Part shown: positions 7,993 to 16,526 of the stretch, piece by piece | How the letters are laid out: each line of letters opens with the position of its first letter | Numbering within the stretch: the first letter of the stretch is position 1 | Assembly (NCBI GenBank): GCA_016188175.1 | Contig: JACPII010000038.1 | Location: 1 to 32,336, forward strand | Reading direction: 5' to 3' | DNA length: 32,336 nucleotides | From: Candidatus Woesearchaeota archaeon | GTDB taxonomy: Archaea > Nanobdellota > Nanobdellia > Woesearchaeales > JACPBV01 | The notes under the pieces: model-generated | Databases searched by the model: none | What the model was told of the DNA's origin: nothing | What the model saw: the letters and a program-made list of their open reading frames with translations, nothing else | Program-made: the position numbers and the translations under genes

Positions 7993-9881
7993 AAGGGGGT
8001 AGTAACGCAGAAATTCTCTTTCCCTTTGAGCATGTCCGTCCCATTCAGAAAGACATGATGGAAAAAGTGAAGGAATGCCTTCGTGATAAGAAGGTGCTTA
8101 TTGCCCATGCTCCGACCGGGCTCGGAAAGACTATCGCAGCCCTTGCCCCCGCAATCCCTTTTGCCTTGAAGCACAACCTCAGGATTTTTTTTCTCACCTC
8201 AAGGCATACCCAGCATCACCTGTGCGTCGAGACGCTTCGTTCCATCAAAAAGAAATTCGGCATTGAGCTTAATGCAGTTGACCTTATCGGAAAGCAGCAG
8301 ATGTGCCTGCAGGGAGTTGACGGTCTTCCCAGCTCCGATTTTCTTGAGTTCTGTAAAAAATCAGTTGCGGCAAGGCAGTGTGAGTATTATGAGAACACCC
8401 GGCAGGAGAATGGAAAGCCCACCCTCGCAGCGGAACAGCTGGTGAGCACTTTTTCAGCCCTGGGCCCCCGGCACAGCGAAGAGCTCATCCATTCCTGCAA
8501 GGGCGCCAGCCTTTGCCCTTATTACACCGCTGAACTATTGTCCAAGAAAGCAAATGTCATCATCGGTGATTATTTTCACCTCCTGCATCCCCCCATCAGG
8601 GAAGCGTTTTTAAAAAAACTGGAAACCGATATCTCCCGATGTATCATCATTTTCGACGAAGCCCACAATGTGCCTCAGCGTGCAAGGGATCTCTTAAGCA
8701 CAAGCCTTAGCTTGTTCATGGTCGATAGGGCGCTTGCAGAGGCAGGAAAATTTGGCTGGGATAAGGCAGCGGAGATGCTTTCAGCAATAAAAACAGTTGT
8801 TGGAGAATGCATCGACGGCATGGAAGCGGGCCAGGAATTGCTCGATAAGGATGCATTGTCCGGGGGATTGGAAAAATATCATCCCTACGAAACCTATATC
8901 GAGACCCTGGACGAGGCCGCTGAAGATATCCGGGAAAGGCAGAGGCTGAGCTTTTGCGGCAGCATCGCGTCATTTCTTGGGGCATGGAAGGGCCAGGACC
9001 ACGGCTTCTCAAGGATCCTTCAAAGGTTTGAAGCCTCTAATGGGGTCTCCTGGGAGCTCCGCTACGATTGCCTTGACCCGACGTTGGTCACCAAAGAAAT
9101 TCTTGGAAGCGCATACGCCGTTATCTGCATGTCGGGCACGTTGCTTCCGACGGAGATGTATGCCGACCTCCTGGGTTGTGAATCCCCGATCCAGGTCCAT
9201 TACCCCAGCCCCTTTCCGAAAGAAAATCGCCTGACCCTCATCATTCCGGAGACGACAACAAAATTTTTGAAGCGCTCAAGGGAAGAATATGAAAAGATTG
9301 GAAAAAAGGCAGCCCAGCTTATAGATATCATCCCGGGAAATGTCCTTCTTTTTTTCCCAAGCTATGAGCTCCGCTCCCAGGTGTATCCCTATCTCCGCGA
9401 ACATGCGAAAAAACAGCTTTTGATTGAGAAGCAGGGTATGACCAAACAAGAAAAGCTCGCTCTCCTTGGCGATTTTAAAAAGCTGAAGTCAACGGGCTCA
9501 GCCCTCGTCGCAGTCGCTTCCGGCTCGTTTGGCGAAGGCATCGACCTTCCCGATGACCAGTTGAACGGGGTTATTGTCGTTGGCGTTCCGTTGGAAAAGC
9601 CGACCTTGATGGTGAAGGAGCTTATCGAATATTACGATTTCAAATTCGGCAAAGGCCTCGATTACGGTTATTTCCTTCCAGCGATGATCCGGGTGATGCA
9701 GAATGCAGGGCGGTGCATCCGAAGCCCCACCGACCGGGGCGTCATTGTCTTTCTGGATGAGCGCTACGCAGATCCAAGATATAGGGATTTGTTTCCAGAC
9801 GATTTCATCACAGAGGATCCAAGCGGCGGAAACGGCGGGAATTGGAAGCAGAGGATTTCTGAGTTTTTCTCAGGTAAATAA
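7983..9881 (+). CDS. XPD/Rad3/DinG-family 5'-3' DNA helicase with Fe-S domain
   Basis: The protein has 632 aa. Walker A is HAPTGLGKT (42-50), the DEAH box is Asp225-His228 in FDEAHNVP, and helicase motif VI is [14 protein letters not shown] near the C-terminus. Between motifs I and II lie Cys108, Cys124, Cys133, Cys172 and Cys178 (the last in CPYY), matching the four-cysteine [4Fe-4S] domain of XPD, with one spare. [10 protein letters not shown] is the usual motif III region. The expected role is DNA repair or replication-fork processing. The start overlaps the end of the sugar decarboxylase by 10 nt, suggesting co-transcription without an obvious functional link. Confidence 0.93.
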   Translation: MPLEGGSNAEILFPFEHVRPIQKDMMEKVKECLRDKKVLIAHAPTGLGKTIAALAPAIPFALKHNLRIFFLTSRHTQHHLCVETLRSIKKKFGIELNAVDLIGKQQMCLQGVDGLPSSDFLEFCKKSVAARQCEYYENTRQENGKPTLAAEQLVSTFSALGPRHSEELIHSCKGASLCPYYTAELLSKKANVIIGDYFHLLHPPIREAFLKKLETDISRCIIIFDEAHNVPQRARDLLSTSLSLFMVDRALAEAGKFGWDKAAEMLSAIKTVVGECIDGMEAGQELLDKDALSGGLEKYHPYETYIETLDEAAEDIRERQRLSFCGSIASFLGAWKGQDHGFSRILQRFEASNGVSWELRYDCLDPTLVTKEILGSAYAVICMSGTLLPTEMYADLLGCESPIQVHYPSPFPKENRLTLIIPETTTKFLKRSREEYEKIGKKAAQLIDIIPGNVLLFFPSYELRSQVYPYLREHAKKQLLIEKQGMTKQEKLALLGDFKKLKSTGSALVAVASGSFGEGIDLPDDQLNGVIVVGVPLEKPTLMVKELIEYYDFKFGKGLDYGYFLPAMIRVMQNAGRCIRSPTDRGVIVFLDERYADPRYRDLFPDDFITEDPSGGNGGNWKQRISEFFSGK

Positions 9882-9916
9882 TCCCGGAGATCCGTTTTGT
9901 TGGAGCAATTTTTTTC

Positions 9917-9931
9917 GAATTATTTATATAC
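9917..9931 (+). promoter_or_regulatory. TATA-like promoter for pcm
   Basis: CGAATTATTTATATAC is centred about 28 nt ahead of the ATG at 9953, predicting a leaderless or nearly leaderless message. Confidence 0.5.
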
Positions 9932-9952
9932 CCGTTTTATGTATCTCTTATT

Positions 9953-10597
9953 ATGGAGCACCAGAAAGACCATCTAGTCCATTTCTGGAAGCGGCATTTC
10001 CAGTTTAATCTGGCGGAAATCCGTGCGTTCGCCTCTGTCCGGAGGGACATGTTCGTCCCTGAGAAGCTCATGCCCTATGCCTATGAAGACCGCCCATTGC
10101 CCTTGCTCAGGGGAAAAACCATCTCACAGCCGACCACCGTCATGATCATGACCCATGCGTTGGAACTCGAGCCGGGTGAAAAAGTCTTTGAGGTGGGGGC
10201 AGGTTCCGGTTTTCAGGCCGCGATCATCGGGAAGATTGTTGGCCCGAAAGGGAAGGTCGTCAGCTCTGAAGTGATCCCCGAGCTGGTTCTCTTTGCGAGG
10301 CAGAATCTCAAAAAGGCAAGGATCAATAATGTCCAGGTTAGGGAGGATGACGGGGCAAAAGGCATGAAAGAAGAAGCCCCGTTTGACAAGATCATCATCA
10401 CGGCAGCATGCAGGGAGTTCCCGAAAGAGCTCTTGGAGCAGCTGAAGCCCAATGGTGTTATTGTCGGCCCCGTAGGTGATAAAAGCGAGCAGGAAATGGT
10501 CCGCGGCATCAAGCGCGAAGACGGGACCCTTGCATTGGAATTCCTGGGCCAGTTCTTATTCACCCCGATGTATGGGAAGTATGGGTTTGAAGTCTGA
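9953..10597 (+). CDS. pcm: Protein-L-isoaspartate O-methyltransferase
   Basis: The protein has 214 aa, the family's normal length. The diagnostic ISQP motif is at 57-60 within [20 protein letters not shown]-binding motif I is FEVGAGSG (79-86), followed by the acidic strand-2 end SSEVIPEL and [13 protein letters not shown], where most members have an Ala-Pro pair. It repairs isoaspartyl residues in aged proteins by methylating the side-chain carboxyl. It has its own promoter and lies between the helicase and pdxS. Confidence 0.95.
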   Translation: MEHQKDHLVHFWKRHFQFNLAEIRAFASVRRDMFVPEKLMPYAYEDRPLPLLRGKTISQPTTVMIMTHALELEPGEKVFEVGAGSGFQAAIIGKIVGPKGKVVSSEVIPELVLFARQNLKKARINNVQVREDDGAKGMKEEAPFDKIIITAACREFPKELLEQLKPNGVIVGPVGDKSEQEMVRGIKREDGTLALEFLGQFLFTPMYGKYGFEV

Positions 10598-10619
10598 GGG
10601 TTTTTTCAATATCCCCGTC

Positions 10620-10635
10620 TCAAAACATTTATAAA
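10620..10635 (+). promoter_or_regulatory. TATA-like promoter for pdxS
   Basis: ACATTTATAAACC, with TTTATAAA at 10628-10635, predicts a start near 10658. The short leader would hold GGGGTGA (10658-10664), a Shine-Dalgarno-like run 4 nt before the TTG start. Confidence 0.5.
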
Positions 10636-10668
10636 CCGCCTTCAACCTTTCTTGTCCGGGGTGAATTT

Positions 10669-11571
10669 TTGTCGATACCTAAAATGAAAAGCGAAATAGC
10701 CAAAGGGACATACCAGCTGAAAAAAGGCCTCGCCGAAATGCTGAAAGGCGGCGTTATCATGGATGTCGTCACAGCCGCCCATGCAAAGATTGCAGAAAAA
10801 TCAGGCGCAGTCGCCGTCATGGCTCTTGAGCGCGTGCCTGCAGATATCCGTGCGGCCGGCGGTGTCGCGAGGATGTCAGACCCAAAAAAAATAAAAGAAA
10901 TCATGGCGGCAGTAACAATTCCCGTCATGGCGAAGTGCAGGATTGGCCATTTTGCCGAAGCGCAGATTCTCGAAGCGCTTGGGGTCGATTATATCGATGA
11001 AAGTGAAGTTCTTACCCCTGCCGACCCAAAGCATCATATTGACAAGGGAAAATTTAAAATTCCCTTTGTCTGCGGGGCCCGGGACCTTGGGGAAGCCCTG
11101 AGAAGGATCCAGGAGGGGGCAGCTATGATCAGGACAAAAGGCGAGGCTGGGACAGGCAATATCATTGAGGCTGTAAGGCACATAAGAAAAATAAACGAAG
11201 ACATCACCCAGCTTAAATCCTCAAGCGAAGGCCAGCTGAAGGAAAAGGCAGCCCAGTGCCGTGTTCCTCTCGATGTATTGCAGGAAACAAAACTCCTCGG
11301 CAGGCTCCCGGTCGTCAACTTTGCTGCCGGCGGCGTTGCGACTCCTGCTGATGCTTCCTTGGTGATGCAGCTGGGCGTCGATGGCGTCTTTGTCGGCTCG
11401 GGAATTTTCAAATCAGCAAATCCTTTAAAGATGGCAAAAGCGATTGTGGAAGCGACAACCCATTTTCGCGATGCAAAAATTGTTGCAAAATCATCCGAAG
11501 GCCTGGGAGAGCCGATGAAAGGGCTGGAGATCTCGACTCTTGATGTGAAAATGCAAGAGAGGGGATTGTAA
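10669..11571 (+). CDS. pdxS: Pyridoxal 5'-phosphate synthase, synthase subunit
   Basis: The protein has 300 aa from TTG (10669), or 295 aa from ATG at 10684. It makes PLP from ribose 5-phosphate, glyceraldehyde 3-phosphate and ammonia supplied by PdxT. Family blocks are intact: [66 protein letters not shown]. The two lysines of the catalytic relay are Lys89 (in MAKCRIGHF) and Lys157 (in RTKGEAGTG), counted from TTG. The TTG start is supported by a GGTGA site four bases upstream; the ATG gives the more usual N-terminus. pdxT follows after a 74-nt gap. Confidence 0.96.
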   Translation: MSIPKMKSEIAKGTYQLKKGLAEMLKGGVIMDVVTAAHAKIAEKSGAVAVMALERVPADIRAAGGVARMSDPKKIKEIMAAVTIPVMAKCRIGHFAEAQILEALGVDYIDESEVLTPADPKHHIDKGKFKIPFVCGARDLGEALRRIQEGAAMIRTKGEAGTGNIIEAVRHIRKINEDITQLKSSSEGQLKEKAAQCRVPLDVLQETKLLGRLPVVNFAAGGVATPADASLVMQLGVDGVFVGSGIFKSANPLKMAKAIVEATTHFRDAKIVAKSSEGLGEPMKGLEISTLDVKMQERGL

Positions 11572-11645
11572 AGTCCACGGCTGTAAGGGGGGGAGCAGCA
11601 AATCCTTCAGAAATCGTCATCAGCCATTTTCACCTTTTGTCTAAA

Positions 11646-12218
11646 ATGAAAATCGGAGTTCTTGCATTGCAGGGGGATGTCCGTGAGCATGTTCAGATGC
11701 TCCAAGCTCTTCAGGTAGGGTCCGTCCTGGTAACTCTCCCCGAGCATCTTGGTGGGATTGATGGACTTATCATCCCCGGCGGGGAATCAACGACCATCGG
11801 CCTGCTCATGGCTCGCTATGGCCTCGATAAAGCGGTCATAAGCCGGCACAAACAAGGCATGGGAATTTTTGGAACCTGTGCCGGTGCAATCCTATTGGCA
11901 AAAGATATCCTGGGAAGCTCCCAGCCCAGGTTAGGGATTATGGATATCTCCGTCGCACGAAACGACTACGGGCGGCAGGCTGACAGCTTTGAGGCAGCCA
12001 TCAAGGACCACCGGTTGGAACTGCCCGGCAAGCCGCTGAAAGCCGCATTTATCCGTGCGCCGGTCATCAAAAAAATATCCGATGGCTGCAAGGTCGTTGC
12101 CAAACTTGGGAATTCCCCTGTCTTGGTCCGGCAGCACAGGCTCCTTACATCAACATTCCACCCGGAGCTTGTTGGAGAAACGAGGGTGCACAAATATTTT
12201 CTGGGGATGCTTCGGTAG
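11646..12218 (+). CDS. pdxT: Pyridoxal 5'-phosphate synthase, glutaminase subunit
   Basis: The protein has 190 aa. It is a class I glutaminase with the oxyanion-hole GGEST segment, nucleophile Cys78 in FGTCAGAI, and the His172-Pro-Glu174 pair in STFHPEL, so the triad is complete. It feeds ammonia to PdxS. I chose the ATG at 11646 because it gives MKIGVLALQGDV, the standard N-terminus; an in-frame TTG three codons earlier (11637) is possible. No clear promoter lies in the 74-nt gap after pdxS, so the two are likely co-transcribed. Confidence 0.95.
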   Translation: MKIGVLALQGDVREHVQMLQALQVGSVLVTLPEHLGGIDGLIIPGGESTTIGLLMARYGLDKAVISRHKQGMGIFGTCAGAILLAKDILGSSQPRLGIMDISVARNDYGRQADSFEAAIKDHRLELPGKPLKAAFIRAPVIKKISDGCKVVAKLGNSPVLVRQHRLLTSTFHPELVGETRVHKYFLGMLR

Positions 12219-12314
12219 AAGGACTATTTATCTGGGGCGCTATCAATGAATGGTAGGCTCGCTGTACCATACTCAGATGTAAAATCTCATTTTCCATCAG
12301 TGTATTCACTGGTG

Positions 12315-12350
12315 GTTGCCGAGCGAAGGGAGCGCAACTAGGAAGTTTCC
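12315..12350. repeat. CGAGCGAAG-core element, copy 2 (short)
   Basis: GTTGC/GCAAC arms surround CGAGCGAAGGGAG, one base different from copy 1. This is followed by the reduced palindrome GGAAGTTTCC (12341-12350), in the place where the other copies have a 7-8 bp hairpin. Confidence 0.6.
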
Positions 12351-12412
12351 GAACTGAGTGGGTGAAACTAAGAAAATCCTCAGATTTTCTGTTAATCTGA
12401 AGATTTTCTGTT

Positions 12413-12460
12413 GTTGCCGAGCGGAGCGAGCGCAACTAGGAAAACAGAAGTTTTCCGTGG
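12413..12460. repeat. CGAGCGAAGCGAG-core element, copy 3
   Basis: GTTGC/GCAAC arms surround CGAGCGGAGCGAG. This is followed by the hairpin GGAAAAC (12439-12445) and GTTTTCC (12450-12456) with loop AGAA. Relative to copy 1 the stem differs on both sides in a compensatory way (AAAATC/GATTTT against AAAAC/GTTTT). Confidence 0.65.
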
Positions 12461-12563
12461 CCGGATTTTTTTGATTGCCAGAAATTTTTTTTGATTCTGC
12501 CGGAAACAAACCAACCCCTATGGATGATAAACCCATTGCCCAATGATATATCGTCTGTCTAAC

Positions 12564-12576
12564 AAACTATAAAAAG
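12564..12576 (+). promoter_or_regulatory. TATA-like promoter for the GT-HAD fusion gene
   Basis: CAAACTATAAAAA, with the box at 12567-12575, lies about 27 nt before the ATG at 12598, predicting a leaderless message. Confidence 0.5.
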
Positions 12577-12597
12577 CAGCGGTTTTTTCTTTTTTCC

Positions 12598-13890
12598 ATG
12601 AAAGTAACGTGCATCATCCCTGCGTATAATGAGGAAAAGACGATAGGAACTGTTTTGGACGTCGTCAAGAGGATAAAGTCCATCTCGGAGATAATTGTTG
12701 TGGATGATGGCTCCACCGACCGGACCTCTGCCATTGCAAGGGCCCGGAGGGTTAAGGTTTTCCGTCACAGCCTCAACCATGGAAAAGGGGCTGCCATCAA
12801 AACCGGTTCTCAGCACGCGGCAGGGGACATCTTGCTGTTTCTCGATGCCGACCTTCTCAATATCCAATATCTTAAGATAACGTCCATTGTCCAGCCTATC
12901 TTGTCCGGAGAAGCCGATTTCGTCAAGACGGCCTTTACCCGGAAGCGGGGAAGGGTTACGGAATTGGTCGTCAAGCCGTTATTTAAGGTGATTCTCCCCT
13001 TTATCCATTTTGACCAGCCCCTGAGCGGCCAGTTTGCCATTAGGAAGGAGCTTATCAAAAATCTTGCCATCGACGACCGGTGGGGTGTCGATGTCCAGAT
13101 ACTTCTCCAGATGGTCAAAAAAGGGGTTAGGATAGCCGAGGTTGATATCGGGAGATTGGAGCACAAGAAGCAGCCGATCGAAAGCCTTACGATTATGTCA
13201 GAGAACGTCATCAAAACTATTTTGGAAGAGTTGGGCATTATTGCCCATAGGCACAAGCTCATCATTTTTGATTTTGACAAAACGCTGATTAGGGAGAGCA
13301 GCATTGAGGTGGTTGCAAAATTCTTTGGCTTTGAAGCTGCCCTTGCCAGGCTGAGAAAGCTTCATACGCGGGGAAAGCTCAAGGACTATCAGATTTCCCT
13401 TGCCCTTGCAGATATCCTCAAGGGGAGGGCCAAGGAAGAGATGCAGGGCGTTTGCCATAATCTGAATCTGCGGAGGACGGTTCCCCGCCTTATTGGGAAT
13501 CTGAAGAAACGCCGGTACGAAATAGGCATCATTTCGGTCGCCTTTTCCCCTATCGTCGAATTCTTCGCAAAAAAGTTAGGTATCCCTTCCGATAATGTGG
13601 TTTGCCCGCAACTGGTTTCCAACCCCTCGAATCGGTTTACCGGCGAAATAATTGCGAAGACGCGCTACAATTCCCCCTGCTGTGACGCCATTATCTGCAA
13701 GGCCCAGGCAGCAAAGGAGCTCATGAGGAAGCTGAACCTCAAGCCGGAACAATGCATTGCCGTCGGAGATGGAAAGACAGACCAGTGCCTCTTCAGTTCA
13801 TGCGGCCTTTCCCTCGCCTACAGGCCCGTTAAATCGATGGGAGACATCAAAATCACGAATATGGCAGAGGTGCTGTTGTATGCAGAGTGA
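12598..13890 (+). CDS. Glycosyltransferase (GT2/GT81 type) fused to HAD-IB phosphatase; candidate glucosyl-3-phosphoglycerate synthase/phosphatase
   Basis: The protein has 430 aa in two parts. Residues 1-~210 form a GT-A glycosyltransferase: IIPAYNEE, VDDGSTD (Asp36-Asp41), the metal-binding Asp83-Ala-Asp85 in FLDADL, then GRVTEL (118-123), LSGQFAIRKEL and a GVDVQILL segment. In my recollection of the families, the GRVTEL..PL block and the later GxDV/GVEI segment resemble GpgS (GT81) more than dolichol-phosphate synthases. Residues ~218-430 are a phosphoserine-phosphatase-like HAD domain with Asp225/Asp227 in FDFDKT and Asp391/Asp395 in VGDGKTD. A synthase plus phosphatase in one chain fits two-step production of glucosylglycerate or mannosylglycerate, a compatible solute. 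The domain calls are firm; the product is inference. Confidence 0.88.
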   Translation: MKVTCIIPAYNEEKTIGTVLDVVKRIKSISEIIVVDDGSTDRTSAIARARRVKVFRHSLNHGKGAAIKTGSQHAAGDILLFLDADLLNIQYLKITSIVQPILSGEADFVKTAFTRKRGRVTELVVKPLFKVILPFIHFDQPLSGQFAIRKELIKNLAIDDRWGVDVQILLQMVKKGVRIAEVDIGRLEHKKQPIESLTIMSENVIKTILEELGIIAHRHKLIIFDFDKTLIRESSIEVVAKFFGFEAALARLRKLHTRGKLKDYQISLALADILKGRAKEEMQGVCHNLNLRRTVPRLIGNLKKRRYEIGIISVAFSPIVEFFAKKLGIPSDNVVCPQLVSNPSNRFTGEIIAKTRYNSPCCDAIICKAQAAKELMRKLNLKPEQCIAVGDGKTDQCLFSSCGLSLAYRPVKSMGDIKITNMAEVLLYAE

Positions 13891-13931
13891 ATAGCAATCA
13901 AATCAACTTCCCTGAGCATCACTTTCGGGCC

Positions 13932-14906
13932 TCATTTCTTTGCCTCTTTCCCAAACGGATTCCACACCATTAAATATTCTTTGTTGATGATCAAGACATC
14001 ATAATCATTGTAGTCATGGACAAACGCAACCCTGAACCCGTCCATTATTCTTCTCAGTTCGTCCGTATGGGGGACATGGAGCTCGATCGTCAAGTCATAT
14101 TTTCCGAGCAGCTCTATCGCAAACAGGCATGAATCTGTCTTTTCAAAATACCCTATCACCGATTTTCTGGCTCTCGGATTTTTCAGGCTGATGTTGAGCT
14201 GGATGAAAAGTAATCCCAATCTCTCAAAGTTTGGCGCCGTTGCATGCCCAAGGACAATGCCGTCGTGCTCTAGCTTTTTTATCCGGTATGAAACAGTATG
14301 GTGCTCCGCCCCGAGCTTTTCCGCAAGCTCAGCGGCCGTCATGCGGGCGTTCGTCGAAAGAAGCCCCAATATTCCCCGCTCTAAGGCATCAAGGGGATAA
14401 TTGCCGATCTCGACCGGATAATGAAGGTCCTGCCTCTCTTTCCCTGCGAAGAGAAATCGTTCGTTGAGCCGGTGCGCGGTGAGGAAAACCGCAATATCCT
14501 TCTCCTGGATGAAATTCCCGAATCTCTCCACGAACGGATCCATAAAACCAGCCATATCTTTCGCGCTCCTCACCATGATGAGGAAAATGCAGTCGTAATG
14601 CCCTTCGACGCTTGCCAGGTAGGCGATATTGTCGCTCTTGGATATATACAAAAGGAGCTCCTGTTCCCTTTCGGGAGTTATATTCTTGAATTTGATATAA
14701 ACTTTGTAATAGTAATATCCTAACTTTGACGTGTTGCAGACAGTATACGTCCCTTTGAGGTACCCTTTCTGGAACAGCCGGTTGATGCGGAAATTTATGG
14801 TATCCTTGCTCCGCCTCAGCTTTTTTGCCAGTGAGGAAGCCGGGATTCTGGCGTTGAGGTCGAGTTCAAAGAGAATCTTTCGGTCAAGAAGGTCTAAATC
14901 AGCCAT
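13932..14906 (-). CDS. Tandem Lrp/AsnC-family transcriptional regulator
   Basis: The protein has 324 aa, twice the normal Lrp/AsnC length, because the HTH-plus-effector unit is repeated. HTH 1 is near residues 4-55 (LDLLDRKILFELDLNARIP, SSLAKKL..STINFRINRL-type helix) and HTH 2 is near 172-225 (LDALERGILGLLSTNARMT, AAELAEKLGAEHHTVSYRIKKL). Each is followed by an alpha-beta effector-type domain. It probably binds DNA as a dimer or higher oligomer in response to a small ligand that cannot be named. It is divergent from the membrane protein gene at 15006. The shared intergenic region holds an AT-rich inverted repeat that could be its operator. Confidence 0.9.
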   Translation of the reverse strand: MADLDLLDRKILFELDLNARIPASSLAKKLRRSKDTINFRINRLFQKGYLKGTYTVCNTSKLGYYYYKVYIKFKNITPEREQELLLYISKSDNIAYLASVEGHYDCIFLIMVRSAKDMAGFMDPFVERFGNFIQEKDIAVFLTAHRLNERFLFAGKERQDLHYPVEIGNYPLDALERGILGLLSTNARMTAAELAEKLGAEHHTVSYRIKKLEHDGIVLGHATAPNFERLGLLFIQLNISLKNPRARKSVIGYFEKTDSCLFAIELLGKYDLTIELHVPHTDELRRIMDGFRVAFVHDYNDYDVLIINKEYLMVWNPFGKEAKK

Positions 14907-14927
14907 TTATTAAACAAATTAATTGAA

Positions 14928-14940
14928 ATTTATATAATTT
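14928..14940 (-). promoter_or_regulatory. TATA-like box for the Lrp/AsnC regulator
   Basis: The minus strand reads AAATTATATAAATTTC about 28 nt before the ATG at 14906, predicting a leaderless message. Confidence 0.5.
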
Positions 14941-14950
14941 TCTAAAAAAG

Positions 14951-14976
14951 ATTAATATTCTAATCAAAATATTAAT
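14951..14976. promoter_or_regulatory. AT-rich inverted repeat, candidate operator of the Lrp/AsnC regulator
   Basis: ATTAATATT (14951-14959) and AATATTAAT (14968-14976) are perfectly complementary across 8 nt. The right arm merges with the TATA-like AATATTAATAAA that lies about 26-30 nt before the ATG at 15006. Binding here would block the membrane protein promoter and lies 10 bases from the regulator's own box. Low-complexity AT sequence makes chance palindromes common, so this is a candidate only. Confidence 0.45.
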
Positions 14977-15005
14977 AAATGACAATCACCATGCAGTAAG
15001 AACAA

Positions 15006-15752
15006 ATGGCAGATAACAATCCCCTCAAAGAAAAAGGGAGCGAAAAAGCGGAACAGCCCCTTGCAGGAGGCCTGGAGGGGATCCTCAAAGCCGGCTTTTA
15101 CGGCGCCCTAGGCATCGCCTCTGTTGCAGTTGGGACTGCTGCGTTCGGCATTGACGGCCTTTCGAATGCCCTTGCGTTCCCGGCAGCAGAATGGGTTGCG
15201 GGCAAGATAGAAGGGAAGCCGATCAACCTCGAAAAAATAGCCAAGCAGTCCCTTTCCGGTGTCGCCATGACTCCCGTCTTTCAATATGGGTGGGGCCTGA
15301 TGGAAGATATTGCTCCGATTGAGCGCCTTTCCAACGTCTATAAAGCCACGGGCTCCCTGAGGTCAACAGGATCTTTTGGATTTTCCCATTGGAAGGAATA
15401 TGCCGCCCGGACTGGCCTTATCGCCTCAGGATACCTTCCTGCCGGAGTTGCTGCCAACCAGATCATCGATTACGCTATAGGCAATGGATCATTGGCCGGG
15501 GTTGGAAGCGAGCTGAAAAAAAATTGGTGGAAGACTACAAAAAAAGTGATATGGCAGGTGACCCCGCTTGTCGCGATTAACGCCTTTTTGGTCCCAGCCG
15601 GATTGAACGTTGCGACAGGAGCCCTGGTTTCGTTTGCCTACCGGATTATCGCAGCGTTGGGGTCAAGGAAAAATTCTCCGGCAAAAGTAAAACAATCCGG
15701 GCCGGAGTATACTCCCCCTATGAGGTATGCTCCATCATATAATTATAGATAA
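15006..15752 (+). CDS. Hypothetical integral membrane protein
   Basis: The protein has 248 aa and no family I can name. A hydrophilic, charged N-terminus of about 20 residues is followed by several hydrophobic helices (about 30-52, 85-100, 135-155 and 188-215), with many Gly and Ala, and a Pro/Tyr-rich cytosolic-looking tail (KQSGPEYTPPMRYAPSYNYR). A segment NWWKTTKKVIWQVTPLVAIN faintly recalls Mpv17/PMP22 proteins, not enough to assign it. It is divergent from the tandem Lrp/AsnC regulator, with a candidate operator on its TATA box. The message appears leaderless. Confidence 0.75.
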   Translation: MADNNPLKEKGSEKAEQPLAGGLEGILKAGFYGALGIASVAVGTAAFGIDGLSNALAFPAAEWVAGKIEGKPINLEKIAKQSLSGVAMTPVFQYGWGLMEDIAPIERLSNVYKATGSLRSTGSFGFSHWKEYAARTGLIASGYLPAGVAANQIIDYAIGNGSLAGVGSELKKNWWKTTKKVIWQVTPLVAINAFLVPAGLNVATGALVSFAYRIIAALGSRKNSPAKVKQSGPEYTPPMRYAPSYNYR

Positions 15753-15874
15753 TTCTGTTAATTAGAGCATATTTTTGTGAAAGCTATCCGACGATAAATC
15801 CTTAAAGTTATGTATTCCAATCAGGGGAATTATCTATAAGAAGGATTTGTGTGCCCCGACTTTCAAGAACAGCA

Positions 15875-15934
15875 ATATTTAAATATAACCTGTATAATAA
15901 TGATTATAATCAGCATAAAGGTTATAATAATCAT
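15875..15934 (+). promoter_or_regulatory. Promoter and candidate autoregulatory inverted repeat of the MNT/HEPN pair
   Basis: The palindromic TATA-like box ATATTTAAATAT (15875-15886) predicts a start near 15906. Just around that point lie ATGATTAT (15900-15907) and ATAATCAT (15927-15934), an 8-bp inverted repeat with a 19-nt spacer, ending 4 bases before the ATG at 15939. Toxin-antitoxin pairs commonly regulate themselves at such sites; here it is only inferred. Confidence 0.35.
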
Positions 15935-15938
15935 CACC

Positions 15939-16526
15939 ATGAGCCTGAAAACATTCCTTAAAACAAACCAGGAAGCAAGAAGGATCTTTGGAAAAAAAGA
16001 GATAGTTATCATGCTCAAACAATTGGACGGCATATCCTTGACCCAATCGGAAAGGAACCGGCTGAGCAGGGATATTAAACCTAAGCTCAAAGTAATTATT
16101 GCCACTGCCGCCCATCAAGAAGAATTTGCCCTGAAAAAAAATCAGGAAGCAAAAATTCTTATTAAAAAAACCGTTGAGGCAATGCTTAACGACCCCTTGA
16201 AGAGCTCAATCAAAGCCATTTTGCTCTTTGGCTCATTTGCGGATAATTCTTTTACCTTTCGGTCAGATATCGACCTGTGTGCAATATTTGATCATATAGA
16301 CTCCACTGAAGCTACTAAATTTAGGATCCGCATTCATGGGCAGCTTCCAGATAATCTTGATATCCAAGTGTTCAATGTGCTTCCGCAGAAAATCAAGAAA
16401 TCAATTGCCGCAAACCATAAGGTTCTTTTTGAAAGGGGGGATTTTGATAATGTCAATTTCTCCCTCCAATTTGGAAAGTACCAGGATTACTTTGCACGCA
16501 TGAGCCGTATTTTTGGGGAAACATGA
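15939..16526 (+). CDS. mntA: MNT-type nucleotidyltransferase (antitoxin of a HEPN/MNT pair)
   Basis: The protein has 195 aa from the ATG at 15939. The frame is open to 15849, but the extra residues are translated AT-rich leader containing the promoter. The catalytic motif GSX10DXD is exact: Gly98-Ser99 and Asp110/Asp112 in LFGSF..RSDIDL, as in MntA antitoxins that transfer AMP onto tyrosines of their HEPN partner. The ~95 residues ahead of the motif are mostly charged and helical, longer than in minimal MNT proteins. It overlaps the next gene by 4 nt (ATGA), the usual organisation of the pair. Confidence 0.85.
   Translation: MSLKTFLKTNQEARRIFGKKEIVIMLKQLDGISLTQSERNRLSRDIKPKLKVIIATAAHQEEFALKKNQEAKILIKKTVEAMLNDPLKSSIKAILLFGSFADNSFTFRSDIDLCAIFDHIDSTEATKFRIRIHGQLPDNLDIQVFNVLPQKIKKSIAANHKVLFERGDFDNVNFSLQFGKYQDYFARMSRIFGET

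Larger units (their letters stand above)
12219..12597. other. 379-bp intergenic region packed with short hairpins
   Basis: No credible gene is present. The region holds two CGAGCGAAGCGAG-type elements (12315-12350 and 12413-12460), an additional 8-bp hairpin between them (AGAAAATC 12371-12378 with GATTTTCT 12383-12390), a near-palindrome CCATCAGTG/CACTGGTGG around 12294-12315, and the promoter of the next gene at 12567-12575. Confidence 0.65.

Noticed and set aside
15006-15752. Mpv17/PMP22-like membrane protein
   Set aside because: Only one short Trp/Lys-rich segment is reminiscent; the rest does not fit, so the gene is left hypothetical.
15849-15938. 30-residue Ile-rich N-terminal extension of the MNT protein, looking like a membrane helix
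   Set aside because: It is AT-rich promoter and leader sequence read in frame; the TATA box lies inside it.
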